A stretch of 64,000 bases of DNA from Roseateles_C aquae (GCF_032337115.1 NZ_JAVXZY010000002.1:744001-808000), one strand, 5' to 3'; positions 52,121 to 61,901 are shown, numbered from the stretch's first letter. The notes: a model not told the origin generated them from the sequence alone. Numbers and translations are program-made.

Positions 52121-53953
52121 ATGAGCATGAGCTCAATGCTGAGGCAGTTCAGTATCCGCACGCGGATGATTGGCGCCATCGCCATGGTGCTGGCCCTGCT
52201 GCTGGCGGTTGGCGGCGTTGGTTTGACAGGCATGAGCTCCATGCGCAGTCAGACTCAACGCTTCGTCGACGTCGCCAGCACGGAGGCCAGCCAGATCACC
52301 CGCCTGGCTCAGCAGATGGGTAATCTGCGCCGCTACGAAAAGGATCTGCTGCTGAATATGGGCCAAGCCGACGCCAGTCGCGCGGCCCGGCAGAACTGGG
52401 ACAAGTCGGTCAGCGAAGTCACCGCCATTCTCAAGCGTCTTGATGGCGGTGGTGACGACGCTGCCCGCAAGGTACTGCGCAAGCTCGCGCCACTGGTAGA
52501 CAGCTATGCCAACCGTGCACAAGCCGTGCTCAGCAAGGCCGAGAGCGGAGGCTTTGACGCCGTGTCGGCGGCCAATGCGGCGCTGGCCGATGCCAAGAGC
52601 TCGATCCAGGAAGCTGAAAGGCTGCTGGATGAGGTGCAGGTCGCGCTGGATCGCGACGCCAAGGAACTGCAGATCCAGAGCGCCAAGACTGAAGACCGCA
52701 TGTTGATGGCCTTCATGGTGGTCCTCGGGATCAGCGCCCTGATCGTTGTGCCGCTGACCCTGCTGAATATGCACAGCATCTGCAACCCATTGGCCGAGGC
52801 CGAGGCGCTCGCCAGCGCGATTGCGCAGGGTGACCTGACCAATGCGTCCGGCACCATCGAGGGCAATGACGAGGCATCGCACCTGCTGCGTTCGCTGCAA
52901 CATATGCAGGGCGCGCTGCAAGGTTTGGTCGGTCAGCTGCGACTGTCGGCGGAACACATCCGCACCGCGTCGGTTGAGATCGCCTCTGGCAATCAAGACC
53001 TTTCCAGCCGCACCGAGCAGACGGCCAGCAATCTGCAGCAAGCTGCCTCTTCGATGGTGCAGCTGACCGGCACTGTCAAACAGACCGCAGACTCGGCCTT
53101 GACCGCCAATCAGCTGGCCTCGTCGGCCTCCACAGCCGCTGCCAAGGGCGGTGAAGTGGTTGGCCAGGTCGTCGCGACCATGGACGAAATCAACACCAGC
53201 TCCAAGAAGATCAATGACATCATCAGTGTGATCGACGGCATCGCCTTCCAGACCAATATCCTGGCGCTGAACGCCGCCGTTGAAGCCGCACGAGCCGGCG
53301 AGCAAGGCCGTGGCTTTGCCGTCGTGGCCGGCGAGGTGCGCATGCTGGCCCAGCGCAGCGCCGAAGCGGCGCGCGAAATCAAGGCCCTGATCGGCGCCAG
53401 CGTCGATCGCGTCGAAGCTGGCACCCGTCTGGTTCAGGAAGCCGGTAGCTCGATGACTGAGATCGTCACCAGCGTTCAGCGCGTGACCGACATCATCGGC
53501 GAAATCACTGCTGCGGCGTCCGAACAGAGTGAAGGCATTGGCCAGGTCAATCAGTCGGTGGTCGAACTGGATCAGATGACGCAGCAAAACGCCGCCCTGG
53601 TTGAGGAATCTGCCGCAGCGGCCGAAAGCCTGAAGGATCAGGCCGAGCAGCTCGCCGATGCGGTTGATCGCTTCCGTATCAACAACAATGCCGCAGCAAG
53701 CAGCGTCAAAGTGAGCAAATCGCCGAAGAGTAGCCGTCCGCTGGCCGGCGCCGCGAGCGCCACGCTGGCCCAGGCTGCGGCGGCCCGTGCGGCGGCGCCC
53801 ATGCCTGCGCCTGTGGCCAAGGCTGTCAGCCCAGCACCCGTCAAGAGCAGTGCTAACCGGGGCGGCGATCAAGCGCCCAGCGCACCGCGCCCTCGCCCGC
53901 CTGCGGCCCCCGTGCCTTCGGCGGCGGCCGAAGGCGATTGGGAAAGTTTCTGA
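52121..53953 (+). CDS. Methyl-accepting chemotaxis protein, four-helix-bundle type
   Basis: The 610-residue receptor has membrane helices near residues 15-35 and 190-212. The periplasmic part between them is all helical with LRRYEKDLLLNM, typical of the 4HB_MCP sensor. A HAMP domain and the signalling domain (with the tip region containing ILALNAAVEAARAGEQGRGF) follow. An Ala/Pro-rich linker ends in EGDWESF, a CheR/CheB-tethering pentapeptide of the WxxF type. It lies between cheA and cheW. Confidence 0.96.
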   Translation: MSMSSMLRQFSIRTRMIGAIAMVLALLLAVGGVGLTGMSSMRSQTQRFVDVASTEASQITRLAQQMGNLRRYEKDLLLNMGQADASRAARQNWDKSVSEVTAILKRLDGGGDDAARKVLRKLAPLVDSYANRAQAVLSKAESGGFDAVSAANAALADAKSSIQEAERLLDEVQVALDRDAKELQIQSAKTEDRMLMAFMVVLGISALIVVPLTLLNMHSICNPLAEAEALASAIAQGDLTNASGTIEGNDEASHLLRSLQHMQGALQGLVGQLRLSAEHIRTASVEIASGNQDLSSRTEQTASNLQQAASSMVQLTGTVKQTADSALTANQLASSASTAAAKGGEVVGQVVATMDEINTSSKKINDIISVIDGIAFQTNILALNAAVEAARAGEQGRGFAVVAGEVRMLAQRSAEAAREIKALIGASVDRVEAGTRLVQEAGSSMTEIVTSVQRVTDIIGEITAAASEQSEGIGQVNQSVVELDQMTQQNAALVEESAAAAESLKDQAEQLADAVDRFRINNNAAASSVKVSKSPKSSRPLAGAASATLAQAAAARAAAPMPAPVAKAVSPAPVKSSANRGGDQAPSAPRPRPPAAPVPSAAAEGDWESF

Positions 53954-53992
53954 AGCCGTCCGCAACCCACCAACCTTGCATTGAGGTCAGTC

Positions 53993-54517
53993 ATGGAAAT
54001 TGTTCCGCAATCCACGCAGGTCGCGCGTCATGAAGGCGGCAACCTCACCGTCCAATCGCATGGCCCGGCCAGCGGTGAGTACCTCACGTTCCGATTGGGT
54101 TCGGAAGAGTACGGCATCGACATCCTGAAAGTTCAGGAGATCCGCTCCTACGAACCGCCGACACGCATCGCCAACGCGCCTGACTTCATCAAGGGTGTTG
54201 TCAATCTGCGCGGCGTCATCGTGCCCATCGTCGATCTGCGCTTGAAGCTGGGTTGCCCGACCGCCGAGTACAACAGCTTCACCGTGGTCATCGTGCTCAA
54301 CGTCAAGGGCCGTGTCGTCGGTGCTGTCGTCGACTCAGTGTCGGATGTGCTCGAACTCAATCGCGATGCCATCCGCCCCGCACCCGAGCTCAATGCGAGT
54401 GCAGTGGATACGAGTTTCATCACCGGCATCGGCGCCGTCAACGACCGCATGCTGATTCTGATGGACATCGAAGGCTTGATGAGCAGCGCCGACATGGGGC
54501 TGATGGAATCCCTGTAA
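53993..54517 (+). CDS. cheW: Chemotaxis adaptor protein CheW
   Basis: The ATG at 53993 behind GAGG gives 174 residues. The protein is a single CheW domain with YLTFRLGSEEYGIDILKVQE and FIKGVVNLRGVIVPIVDLR. It couples the receptors to CheA. A GC-rich hairpin lies after the stop but lacks a U-tract. Confidence 0.98.
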   Translation: MEIVPQSTQVARHEGGNLTVQSHGPASGEYLTFRLGSEEYGIDILKVQEIRSYEPPTRIANAPDFIKGVVNLRGVIVPIVDLRLKLGCPTAEYNSFTVVIVLNVKGRVVGAVVDSVSDVLELNRDAIRPAPELNASAVDTSFITGIGAVNDRMLILMDIEGLMSSADMGLMESL

Positions 54518-54617
54518 GCGCTCGGCAACGCTAAAGCCCGCACGCCGAAGGCGGGCCGGCACAAGGTAGCGCGGGAGGTGGCGCTGCAATTGTTCAGATC
54601 GAATGGAGCGATCGCTT

Positions 54618-56774
54618 ATGTCGTCCGGAGTCACCTCAATAGCCCGTCGCGTCTCGCTGGTAGGCGTGACCGCACTGGCACTCATCCTGCTTGGCACCAG
54701 CGGTGCGCTGAGCGTGCTGCTGACCAAGGTCGCCAGGGACCGCACCGCCACCTGGGTGGGCGATCGCACGCAAGCCCTGACCGATGGCATGCAAGCGATG
54801 GATGAAGTGGCCAAAAACATGGTCAGGCAGTCCTACGGCAGTTTCCGCCAGGACTTTGGCCCGGTCTTCACGCTGGACGAGGCCACCGGCGATCTGCGCG
54901 ACTGGGGGCCCAAGCTCAACGGCAATTTCACTCAGGTCGACAAGTTCGCTGGTACCACCGGCGGCGCGGCGTCGGCCTTCATCATCAAGGATGGTGACTT
55001 TCAGCGCATCACGTCTTCGCTGAAGAACGAGAAGGGTGAACGCGATATCGGCGGCATGCTAGGCAAGAATCATCCGGGCTTCGCCATGCTGAAGGAAGGT
55101 AAGTCCTACTCGGGCCGCGCCGTGCTCTTCGGCAAGACCTATATGGCGCACTACGAGCCGATCAAGAGCGAGGCCGGCAAAGTGATCGGCCTGCTGGCCA
55201 TTGCCCTGGACATGGGCACATTCCAGCAAGCCATGGACAAGATGATCAGCAGCGCCAAGTATTTCGAGACCGGCGGCACCTACGTCGTCTCGGTGCCAAG
55301 CAAGGACGTGGCGCAGGCCCGCTTCGTGAGCCATCCCAATGCTCAAGGCAAATTGGCCAGCGAGGTCGCGCCGGACTTCGGCAAGTTCATGAGCGCAATG
55401 ATCGAATCCAAGGATGGATTCGTCGACGACGCGCCCAATGTGCTGAAGACCAACGGCAGTGGCTTCTTCTCGGTCGGACGCCAGAACGAGAACAGCGGGC
55501 TGTGGGTGATCGCCCAGGTCTCGAACAGCGAAGCCATGGCCTCGCACTGGGCCACGATGGTGCCCTTCTGGATTCTGTTGGGTGGCGCTACCGCAGCACT
55601 CGGCTTTGGCCTGTTCTGGATGATGCGCAACTGGATTGCCGCGCCGCTGGCCTCGCTCTCCGAAGCCGTGCGCAGCATCGCGCAAGGCGATCTCTCGCGC
55701 AGCGTCACCAGCGACCGAGACGACGAAATCGGCGCCCTGATTCGCGACACCGAATCGATGCGTGAGCGCCTCGCCGACACCATCGGCACGGTGCGCCACT
55801 CGGTCGACTCCATCGGCACCGCCAGCACCGAAATTGCCAGCGGCAACCAGGATCTGAGCCAGCGCACCGAGCAGACCGCATCGAACCTGCAGATCGCCGC
55901 CTCGTCCATGGTGCAGCTGACCAGCACCGTGCGTCAGACCGCGGACTCGGCGCGCACCGCCAACCAGTTGGTGTCGTCGGCCAACAGCGCTGCCGCCAAG
56001 GGCGGTGCGGTCGTCAGCCAGGTGGTGACGACGATGGACGAGATCAACACCAGCTCCAAGAAGATCAACGACATCATCGGTGTCATCGACGGTATCGCCT
56101 TTCAGACCAATATCCTGGCGCTGAACGCTGCCGTCGAAGCGGCACGCGCCGGCGAACAGGGTCGTGGCTTTGCTGTCGTTGCCGCCGAAGTGCGCTCGCT
56201 GGCCCAGCGCAGCGCGGAGGCCGCCAAGGAGATCAAGACCCTGATCGGTGCCAGCGTCGATCGCGTCGAGGCAGGATCGCGCCTGGTGCAGGATGCCGGC
56301 GCCTCGATGGACGAGATTGTCACCAGCGTCCAGCGCGTCTCGGACATCATTGGCGAGATCTCGGCGGCTGCCACCGAGCAGAGCGAGGGCATCGGACAGG
56401 TCAACCAGTCCGTGGTCCAACTCGACCAGATGACACAGCAAAACGCCGCGCTGGTTGAAGAGTCAGCCGCCGCAGCGGAAAGCCTCAAGGATCAGGCACA
56501 GCGGCTGGTTGAGGCCGTGGCCGTGTTCCGCGTTGCCGCCACTGCAGGCACGCAAGCCCGTGACAAGGCGCCACGTCCGACCGCCACCAGCACAGCCACC
56601 AAGGCCGCTTCGGCGCCCCGTGCTGCCGTGATTCCAGCCCCGGCCAGAAAACCCAAGCTCACAGCGAAAGCGCATTCCGGCGCCTCAGCCGAAGCATCAA
56701 GTGCCGCCGCGCCTGCGCCGCGGGCAGCAGCGCCGGCCCCAAGTGCTGCAGAGGGGGATTGGGAGTCTTTCTGA
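54618..56774 (+). CDS. Methyl-accepting chemotaxis protein, Cache type
   Basis: The ATG at 54618 is preferred over 54603 because GGAG lies properly upstream; this gives 718 residues. Membrane helices are near residues 13-33 and 316-338. The large periplasmic part looks like a Cache_3-Cache_2 fusion, with VDKFAGTTGGAASAFIIKDG and YMAHYEPIKSEAGKVIGLLA. HAMP, the signalling domain and an Ala-rich linker follow, with the tail EGDWESF. The ligand is unknown; related sensors often bind organic acids. Confidence 0.94.
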   Translation: MSSGVTSIARRVSLVGVTALALILLGTSGALSVLLTKVARDRTATWVGDRTQALTDGMQAMDEVAKNMVRQSYGSFRQDFGPVFTLDEATGDLRDWGPKLNGNFTQVDKFAGTTGGAASAFIIKDGDFQRITSSLKNEKGERDIGGMLGKNHPGFAMLKEGKSYSGRAVLFGKTYMAHYEPIKSEAGKVIGLLAIALDMGTFQQAMDKMISSAKYFETGGTYVVSVPSKDVAQARFVSHPNAQGKLASEVAPDFGKFMSAMIESKDGFVDDAPNVLKTNGSGFFSVGRQNENSGLWVIAQVSNSEAMASHWATMVPFWILLGGATAALGFGLFWMMRNWIAAPLASLSEAVRSIAQGDLSRSVTSDRDDEIGALIRDTESMRERLADTIGTVRHSVDSIGTASTEIASGNQDLSQRTEQTASNLQIAASSMVQLTSTVRQTADSARTANQLVSSANSAAAKGGAVVSQVVTTMDEINTSSKKINDIIGVIDGIAFQTNILALNAAVEAARAGEQGRGFAVVAAEVRSLAQRSAEAAKEIKTLIGASVDRVEAGSRLVQDAGASMDEIVTSVQRVSDIIGEISAAATEQSEGIGQVNQSVVQLDQMTQQNAALVEESAAAAESLKDQAQRLVEAVAVFRVAATAGTQARDKAPRPTATSTATKAASAPRAAVIPAPARKPKLTAKAHSGASAEASSAAAPAPRAAAPAPSAAEGDWESF

Positions 56775-56895
56775 AGATCGGCCCAGCTGAAGCCGTGGTC
56801 GCCACTGCAAGGCGCGCCGCCAAGGCTGCAGCGACTGGCCTGCCCCATATGAATGAGGCCGACTGCCGGCCAGCTATCGAGAGTAAGGAGTGTCC

Positions 56896-58938
56896 ATGTT
56901 TGATTCGATCAAGACCAAGCTGATAGGCGTTGGCATCGCCGTTGTGGTGCTGAGCCTCACGGTCTCGACCGTGGCCAACTATGTCACCGTGCGCAACAAC
57001 ACGCGGGCCCAGGTGCTGAGCACACTAGACCAGACGGCAAGCGCCCGAGCGGCGACGATTGCCCAATGGGTGCGCAGCCAGCGCGACATCCTCAGCTCCC
57101 TGGCGCCGGCCGTTGATCAGCCCGAGCCGGTGCCCGCACTGGTCCAGGCTGCCAAGGCTGGAAGGCTGGACGCAGCCTATGTCGGCTATGCCGACAAGCG
57201 CATCGTCTTCAACACGCCTCAAAATCTGCCTCCAGGCTATGACCCCACGGGACGCCCGTGGTACACCAAGGCCGCGTCCGCCAGTGGCCCCGTGATCACC
57301 GAGCCCTATATGGACGCAGCCCGCAAGCTGCTGGTCGTGACCTTTGCCAACGCCATCAAGGAAGGCAGCAACGTCAAGGCCGTCGTGGCCTCCGACGTCT
57401 TCCTTGACGAGGTGGTGGCGACGATCAAATCGATCAAACCCACGCCCAATGGCTTTGCGTTTCTGGCCAGCCGCGACGGCAGAATCATTGCCCACCCGGA
57501 CGCCAATCTGGCCATGAAGCCGGCCACGGCACTCTCGCCCTCACTGGACAACGCCGCCTTCAAGGCCGCGATTGACAGCAACGGTGGCTGGGTTGAAGCC
57601 AATGTGGGCGACAACAGCTTCCTGCTGCGCGGCGCGCCGGTTGCTGATACGGATTGGATCCTGGTCACCGCCGCTGCCAAAGACGAGGCGCTGGCCTCGC
57701 TGAACTCGCTGCTGCGCGCCGCCGCCATCATCGTGTTGGTGATGATGCTGCTCGCCGGCGCCGTGATCACCACCATGATCACACAGATGATGAGCGGCCT
57801 GGAACGTGTGCGCCAGGCACTCGACGAAATCAGCGCTGGCGGTGGCGATCTGACTCGTCGACTGCCCGAAAGCGGCAGCGATGAGATTGCACGGATTGCT
57901 GCCTCATTCAATCTGTTCGCCAAGAAGATCCAGGACATTCTTATCGACGTTCGCGCCGCCAGCAGCTCGATTTCAACGGCCTCCAGCGAGATTGCCGTTG
58001 GCGCGCAGGATCTCTCCCACCGCACCGAACAGACGGCCTCGAATCTGCAACAGGCCAGCTCGTCGATGGAGCATCTGACAGGCACCGTGCGCCAGACGGC
58101 AGACGCCGCACAGACCGCCAATCAGCTGGCCTCATCGGCCTCCTCGGCCGCAGCCAAGGGCGGTGAGGTGGTCAGCCAGGTCGTGGCGACGATGGACGAG
58201 ATCAACACCAGTTCCAAGAAGATCAACGACATCATCGGCGTCATCGATGGCATTGCCTTCCAGACCAATATCCTGGCCCTGAACGCGGCCGTCGAAGCGG
58301 CCCGTGCCGGCGAGCAAGGGCGTGGCTTTGCGGTGGTGGCGGCCGAAGTTCGCTCGCTGGCACAGCGCAGCGCCGAAGCGGCCAAGGAGATCAAGACACT
58401 GATTGGTGCCAGCGTCGATCGGGTTGAGGCTGGTTCACGGCTGGTCGAAGCGGCCGGCGCTTCGATGAACGACATCGTCGCCAGCGTCCAGCGTGTGACG
58501 GACATCATCGGTGAGATCACCGCTGCCGCCTCGGAGCAAAGTGAAGGCATCGGTCAGGTCAACGGCACCGTGGTGCAGCTCGACCAGATGACCCAGCAGA
58601 ACGCTGCCTTGGTCGAGGAGTCGGCAGCGGCCGCCGAAAGCCTGAAGGATCAGGCCTTGCGCCTGACTGAAGTCGTCTCGGTGTTCCGTCTGGGCGCCGA
58701 AGACAGCGGCCGCAGCAGCAAGCCCTATATCGCCAAGGGCAAGAGCAACCATGGCAGCAGCGCGTCAAGCAGCCAGATGGTCCATCACCGTCCGGCCAGC
58801 GCCGCCCCCAAGCCTGCAGCAGCACCCAAGCCGGCCGCCGCCAAGCGCGCCAGCGCGCCGTCCCCTGCGCCAGCGCCCAGCCCCGCCCCCGCGTCCAATG
58901 GCGGTGGCGGTGGCGAGGGCGACTGGGAATCGTTCTAA
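56896..58938 (+). CDS. Methyl-accepting chemotaxis protein, dCache type (predicted amino-acid sensor)
   Basis: The ATG at 56896 with AAGGAG five bases upstream gives 680 residues; a GTG at 56890 overlaps that site. Membrane helices lie near residues 9-30 and 275-298. The periplasmic dCache_1 domain has YDPTGRPWYTKA followed by TEPYMDA and VASDVFLDEV, which fits the Y-x4-R-x-WY ... Y ... D motif described for amino-acid-binding dCache domains. HAMP, signalling domain, Pro/Ala/Lys-rich linker and the tail EGDWESF follow. It closes the che cluster, just before a strong terminator. Confidence 0.94.
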   Translation: MFDSIKTKLIGVGIAVVVLSLTVSTVANYVTVRNNTRAQVLSTLDQTASARAATIAQWVRSQRDILSSLAPAVDQPEPVPALVQAAKAGRLDAAYVGYADKRIVFNTPQNLPPGYDPTGRPWYTKAASASGPVITEPYMDAARKLLVVTFANAIKEGSNVKAVVASDVFLDEVVATIKSIKPTPNGFAFLASRDGRIIAHPDANLAMKPATALSPSLDNAAFKAAIDSNGGWVEANVGDNSFLLRGAPVADTDWILVTAAAKDEALASLNSLLRAAAIIVLVMMLLAGAVITTMITQMMSGLERVRQALDEISAGGGDLTRRLPESGSDEIARIAASFNLFAKKIQDILIDVRAASSSISTASSEIAVGAQDLSHRTEQTASNLQQASSSMEHLTGTVRQTADAAQTANQLASSASSAAAKGGEVVSQVVATMDEINTSSKKINDIIGVIDGIAFQTNILALNAAVEAARAGEQGRGFAVVAAEVRSLAQRSAEAAKEIKTLIGASVDRVEAGSRLVEAAGASMNDIVASVQRVTDIIGEITAAASEQSEGIGQVNGTVVQLDQMTQQNAALVEESAAAAESLKDQALRLTEVVSVFRLGAEDSGRSSKPYIAKGKSNHGSSASSSQMVHHRPASAAPKPAAAPKPAAAKRASAPSPAPAPSPAPASNGGGGGEGDWESF

Positions 58939-58956
58939 GCCCAGGCTGGGCATGAG

Positions 58957-58986
58957 AAAGGCAGGCCTCTTGGCCTGCCTTTTTTC
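58957..58986 (+). terminator. Strong rho-independent terminator of the che cluster
   Basis: AAAGGCAGGCC and GGCCTGCCTTT form an eleven-pair stem with a four-base loop, followed by further T residues. It lies 19 bases after the last receptor gene. Confidence 0.92.
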
Positions 58987-59035
58987 TTGGCGCTTTTCGC
59001 GTTAAGCGTGGATGCTCTGGAAACAGCCAAAGGCA

Positions 59036-59120
59036 GCCACAGAGGCACGGAGTCACGGAGAAAAACAAGTCGAACTCTGGTCTTCCCAGTAAATCCCTCC
59101 GCGCCTCCGTGCCTCTGTGC
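59036..59120. repeat. MITE/REP-like long inverted repeat
   Basis: Arms 59038-59060 and 59097-59119 are inverted copies of a 23-base sequence (core CACAGAGGCACGGAG) with two mismatches, separated by 36 bases. Such 'cacagaggcacggag' palindromes occur dispersed in many environmental genomes. The element lies in the gap between two convergent units, where such insertions are tolerated. There is no transposase. Confidence 0.65.
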
Positions 59121-59209
59121 TTGCGTTTCGAGTGTCAGTTGCCGCGCATCAACTACCGCGCAGAGAGCCTTTTTGTTTGCGCTTCAGCCGCGCGCGCACG
59201 GCCGTTAGG

Positions 59210-61762
59210 CTATTGCGATTCCGCCTCGCGCAAGCTGCTCATCACCGGCCGCTGCAGCACGCCGCGCAAGCCCCACCAGCCGGCCAGCTGGGCCAGCAGG
59301 GCGCCGGCCAGCATGGCGCCGAGTGGCACCCAGAGTTTCAGCTCCCAGCTGAAATCAAAGACATAACGGGCCAAGGCCGCGCCCAGCGCCAAAGCCGCCA
59401 GCCCGGCCAGAAAGCCGGCCAGAGCACCCACACCGAGCAGCTCAGCTCTTTGCACCTGCGCCAACAGGCCCGAGCTGGCGCCCAGTGCGCGCATCAGCGC
59501 GAACTCGCGGGTGCGTGCCTCCCGGCTGCTGCCTACCGCCGCGAGCAAGACCAACAGGCCGACCGCCAGCGTGAACGTGAACAGGAACTGCACCGCCTGC
59601 GCGACCTGATCCAGCACCGTCTGCAGCTGCAGCAACTGCGCCGTGACGTTGACGCTGGTGATGTTGGGGAACTCTCGCGCCAGCTCAGCATCAAAGGCAG
59701 CGCCGGGCGCATGAAAGGCGCTGATATAGCTCTTGGGGAGTTCAGGCATCGAGCGGCGTGGGAACATCACGAAGAAATTGACGCGCATCGAGGCCCAGTC
59801 CACCTTGCGCAGGCTGCTCACACGGGCCTCGATCTGCGTACCAGCAACATCAAAGCGCAGCCGGTCGCCCAGCTTGATGCCCAACTGCTGCGCGAGGCCC
59901 TGCTCGACGCTGAGCCCGTCGGCTTCCTCATCGACCCATTGGCCGGCAATCACCTGGTTGTGCGCCGGCAGCTGCGCCGCATGGCTGAGATTGAACTCGC
60001 GCTCCAGCAGCGCGCGCGAACGCTCTTCGCCCTGCTGCTGCGCGCGCAGCGGCTGGCCATTGAGCGCAATCAAGCGGCCCCTGATCATCGGATACCAGTC
60101 GTAGCGCTGCACACCGAGTTGCCGCAGTCGCGCTTGAAAGGCCTCGCCCTGCTCGGGTTGGATATTGATGACAAAGCGGTCCGGCGCGTCCTTGGGCGTC
60201 GCGGCACGCCAGCTGCTGATCAGGTCCGTGCGCAGCATCACGAGCAAGCTCAGCGCCAGCAGCCCTACTGCCAGCGAGGCCACCTGAACCACCACAAAGC
60301 CCGGGCGCGCCGCGACCTGGCGTGTGGCCAGCATCAGCCAGCGAGGCGCGCCCGCCTGCGGAACGGCCAGCCTCAAGAGCTTGACCGCCAGCCAGGCCAG
60401 CAACGCAAACAGCAGCAAGGCCGCGCCGAAGCCCAAGGCCGTGATCAGCCCCAGGCGCCACTCGCCTGAGATGGCCACCAGAATGCCGGCAAAGCCGAGC
60501 AGGCCGCCGCCCAACACCAGCGTCGAGCCCATGCGCACGGCCCCGAGGTCACGCCGCATCACACGCAGCGCCGGCACGGCAGCCAGCTGCAGCACCGGCG
60601 CCATGCCAAAACCCATCAACAGGCTCAGGCCCAGGGCCAGACCGCCCACAGCAGGCCAGACGCTGGGCGGGGGCAGGTCGACCGCCAGCAGCCCGGCAAG
60701 CAAACGCAAGAAGACGAAGTGCAACCCGAATCCCAGCGCCACGCCGGCAAGACTGGCCAACAAACCAGCCGCACCAAAGGCGAGGCCAAAGGTCCAGGCA
60801 ATGCGCGCCTGTGACTGCCCAAGCACCCGCAGCATCGCGCAAGCATCAAGATGGCGGGCCGCGAAGTCGCGTGCGGCGAGGCTCACCGCCACAGCGGCCA
60901 GCAAAGCCGCCAGCATGGCGACCAGCTTCAAAAAGCGCGCTGCCCGATCCAGCGTCTGTCGCATCTCGGGGCGGCCGTTCTCCAGCGATTCCAGCCGAAC
61001 ACCGCGCACCTCATCGCGTTCGACCAGCTGTTTGACCTGCTCGATAAAGCGCGCCGCTGCGCTTCCACCGGCTTCAGCGGCCACCGCCAGCCGATATGTC
61101 ACCCGGCTGCCAGGCTGGATCAGGCCGGTGGCGGCCAGGTCGGTCTCGGCCAGCATCAGCCGGGGCGCAAAGCTCATGAAGCTGGCCCCACGATCGGGTT
61201 CGGTCCGGATCACACCGGCAATGCGCAGCTGCGATTCGCCGAGCAAGACCTCGTCGCCCAGGCGCAGCGCCAGCGCCTGCAGCACTTCGGCATCGACCCA
61301 CACCGTGCCTGGCGCTGGCGCCCCCACCAGCCGGCCATCGCCCAGCTGCAGCCGTCCGCGCAGCGGATAGCTGGCACTGACCGCCTTCACCGACACCAGG
61401 CGGGTCGCCCCGCCTTGGGCCTCAGGCGCACGCGCCATGCTGGGAAAGCTGATCGAGCGCATCTGCGCCAGTCCCAGGCCATCGGCCAAGGCGACGATGC
61501 CGGCAGGCGTCGGCTTGTCACTGGCGACCAGGGCATCGCCACCAATCAGTTGCGCTGCATCCCGCTGCAAGCCAAGCTGCATGCGGTCAGACAGGAAGCC
61601 AACCGCGCAGACCGCCGCCACCGCCAGCATGACGGCCAGCCCCAGCAAGCGCATCTCGCCGGCCCGCCAGTCACGCCACAGCTGGCGCCAGGCCAGTTGC
61701 ATGACATGGGGCAGGCGCGACGGCTGTGCCGGCGAAGCGGTGGCGGGGGCTGAATGGCTCAT
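59210..61762 (-). CDS. FtsX-like ABC transporter permease (YbbP type)
   Basis: The 850-residue membrane protein has the YbbP layout: an N-terminal membrane helix (about 40-60), a large periplasmic MacB-type domain, helices near residues 265-430, a second periplasmic domain and three C-terminal helices in two FtsX repeats. The opening MQLAWRQLWRDWRAGEMRLLGLAV is typical. Its ATPase partner (YbbA) is not next to it in the window and may lie elsewhere. Likely role: lipoprotein or envelope transport. It converges on the che cluster across the MITE-like repeat. Confidence 0.9.
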   Translation of the reverse strand: MSHSAPATASPAQPSRLPHVMQLAWRQLWRDWRAGEMRLLGLAVMLAVAAVCAVGFLSDRMQLGLQRDAAQLIGGDALVASDKPTPAGIVALADGLGLAQMRSISFPSMARAPEAQGGATRLVSVKAVSASYPLRGRLQLGDGRLVGAPAPGTVWVDAEVLQALALRLGDEVLLGESQLRIAGVIRTEPDRGASFMSFAPRLMLAETDLAATGLIQPGSRVTYRLAVAAEAGGSAAARFIEQVKQLVERDEVRGVRLESLENGRPEMRQTLDRAARFLKLVAMLAALLAAVAVSLAARDFAARHLDACAMLRVLGQSQARIAWTFGLAFGAAGLLASLAGVALGFGLHFVFLRLLAGLLAVDLPPPSVWPAVGGLALGLSLLMGFGMAPVLQLAAVPALRVMRRDLGAVRMGSTLVLGGGLLGFAGILVAISGEWRLGLITALGFGAALLLFALLAWLAVKLLRLAVPQAGAPRWLMLATRQVAARPGFVVVQVASLAVGLLALSLLVMLRTDLISSWRAATPKDAPDRFVINIQPEQGEAFQARLRQLGVQRYDWYPMIRGRLIALNGQPLRAQQQGEERSRALLEREFNLSHAAQLPAHNQVIAGQWVDEEADGLSVEQGLAQQLGIKLGDRLRFDVAGTQIEARVSSLRKVDWASMRVNFFVMFPRRSMPELPKSYISAFHAPGAAFDAELAREFPNITSVNVTAQLLQLQTVLDQVAQAVQFLFTFTLAVGLLVLLAAVGSSREARTREFALMRALGASSGLLAQVQRAELLGVGALAGFLAGLAALALGAALARYVFDFSWELKLWVPLGAMLAGALLAQLAGWWGLRGVLQRPVMSSLREAESQ

Positions 61763-61901
61763 CGGCGCACTGTAGCCGCAGCCACCCTGCTGATGCTGTC
61801 AGTCATGGCATGCCCCTGCGCCGACCAGCATGCAGCCGCCTTGAACTCAGCCTTCAAGCCGCTTCAGCGCCGATCGACCGCCAGGCTGATTCAATCAGGC
61901 C

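Noticed and set aside
52133..53965. 610-residue minus-strand frame opposite a chemoreceptor
   Set aside because: It is as long as the receptor gene but lies in the complementary codon phase, with no recognisable domain; the plus strand encodes an intact chemoreceptor.
54530..54556. GCCCGC/GCGGGC hairpin after cheW as a terminator
   Set aside because: No T-tract follows and the next receptor gene is only about 60 bases away in the same direction, so it is more likely an intercistronic hairpin.
59036..59120. The inverted repeat after the che cluster as a CRISPR array
   Set aside because: There are only two arms, they are inverted rather than direct, and no cas gene is present.
61848..61873. 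TCAAGCCG followed by GCCGATCG upstream of the dioxygenase
   Set aside because: The spacer is seven bases, outside the range of the other sites, and the gene has no flagellar link.
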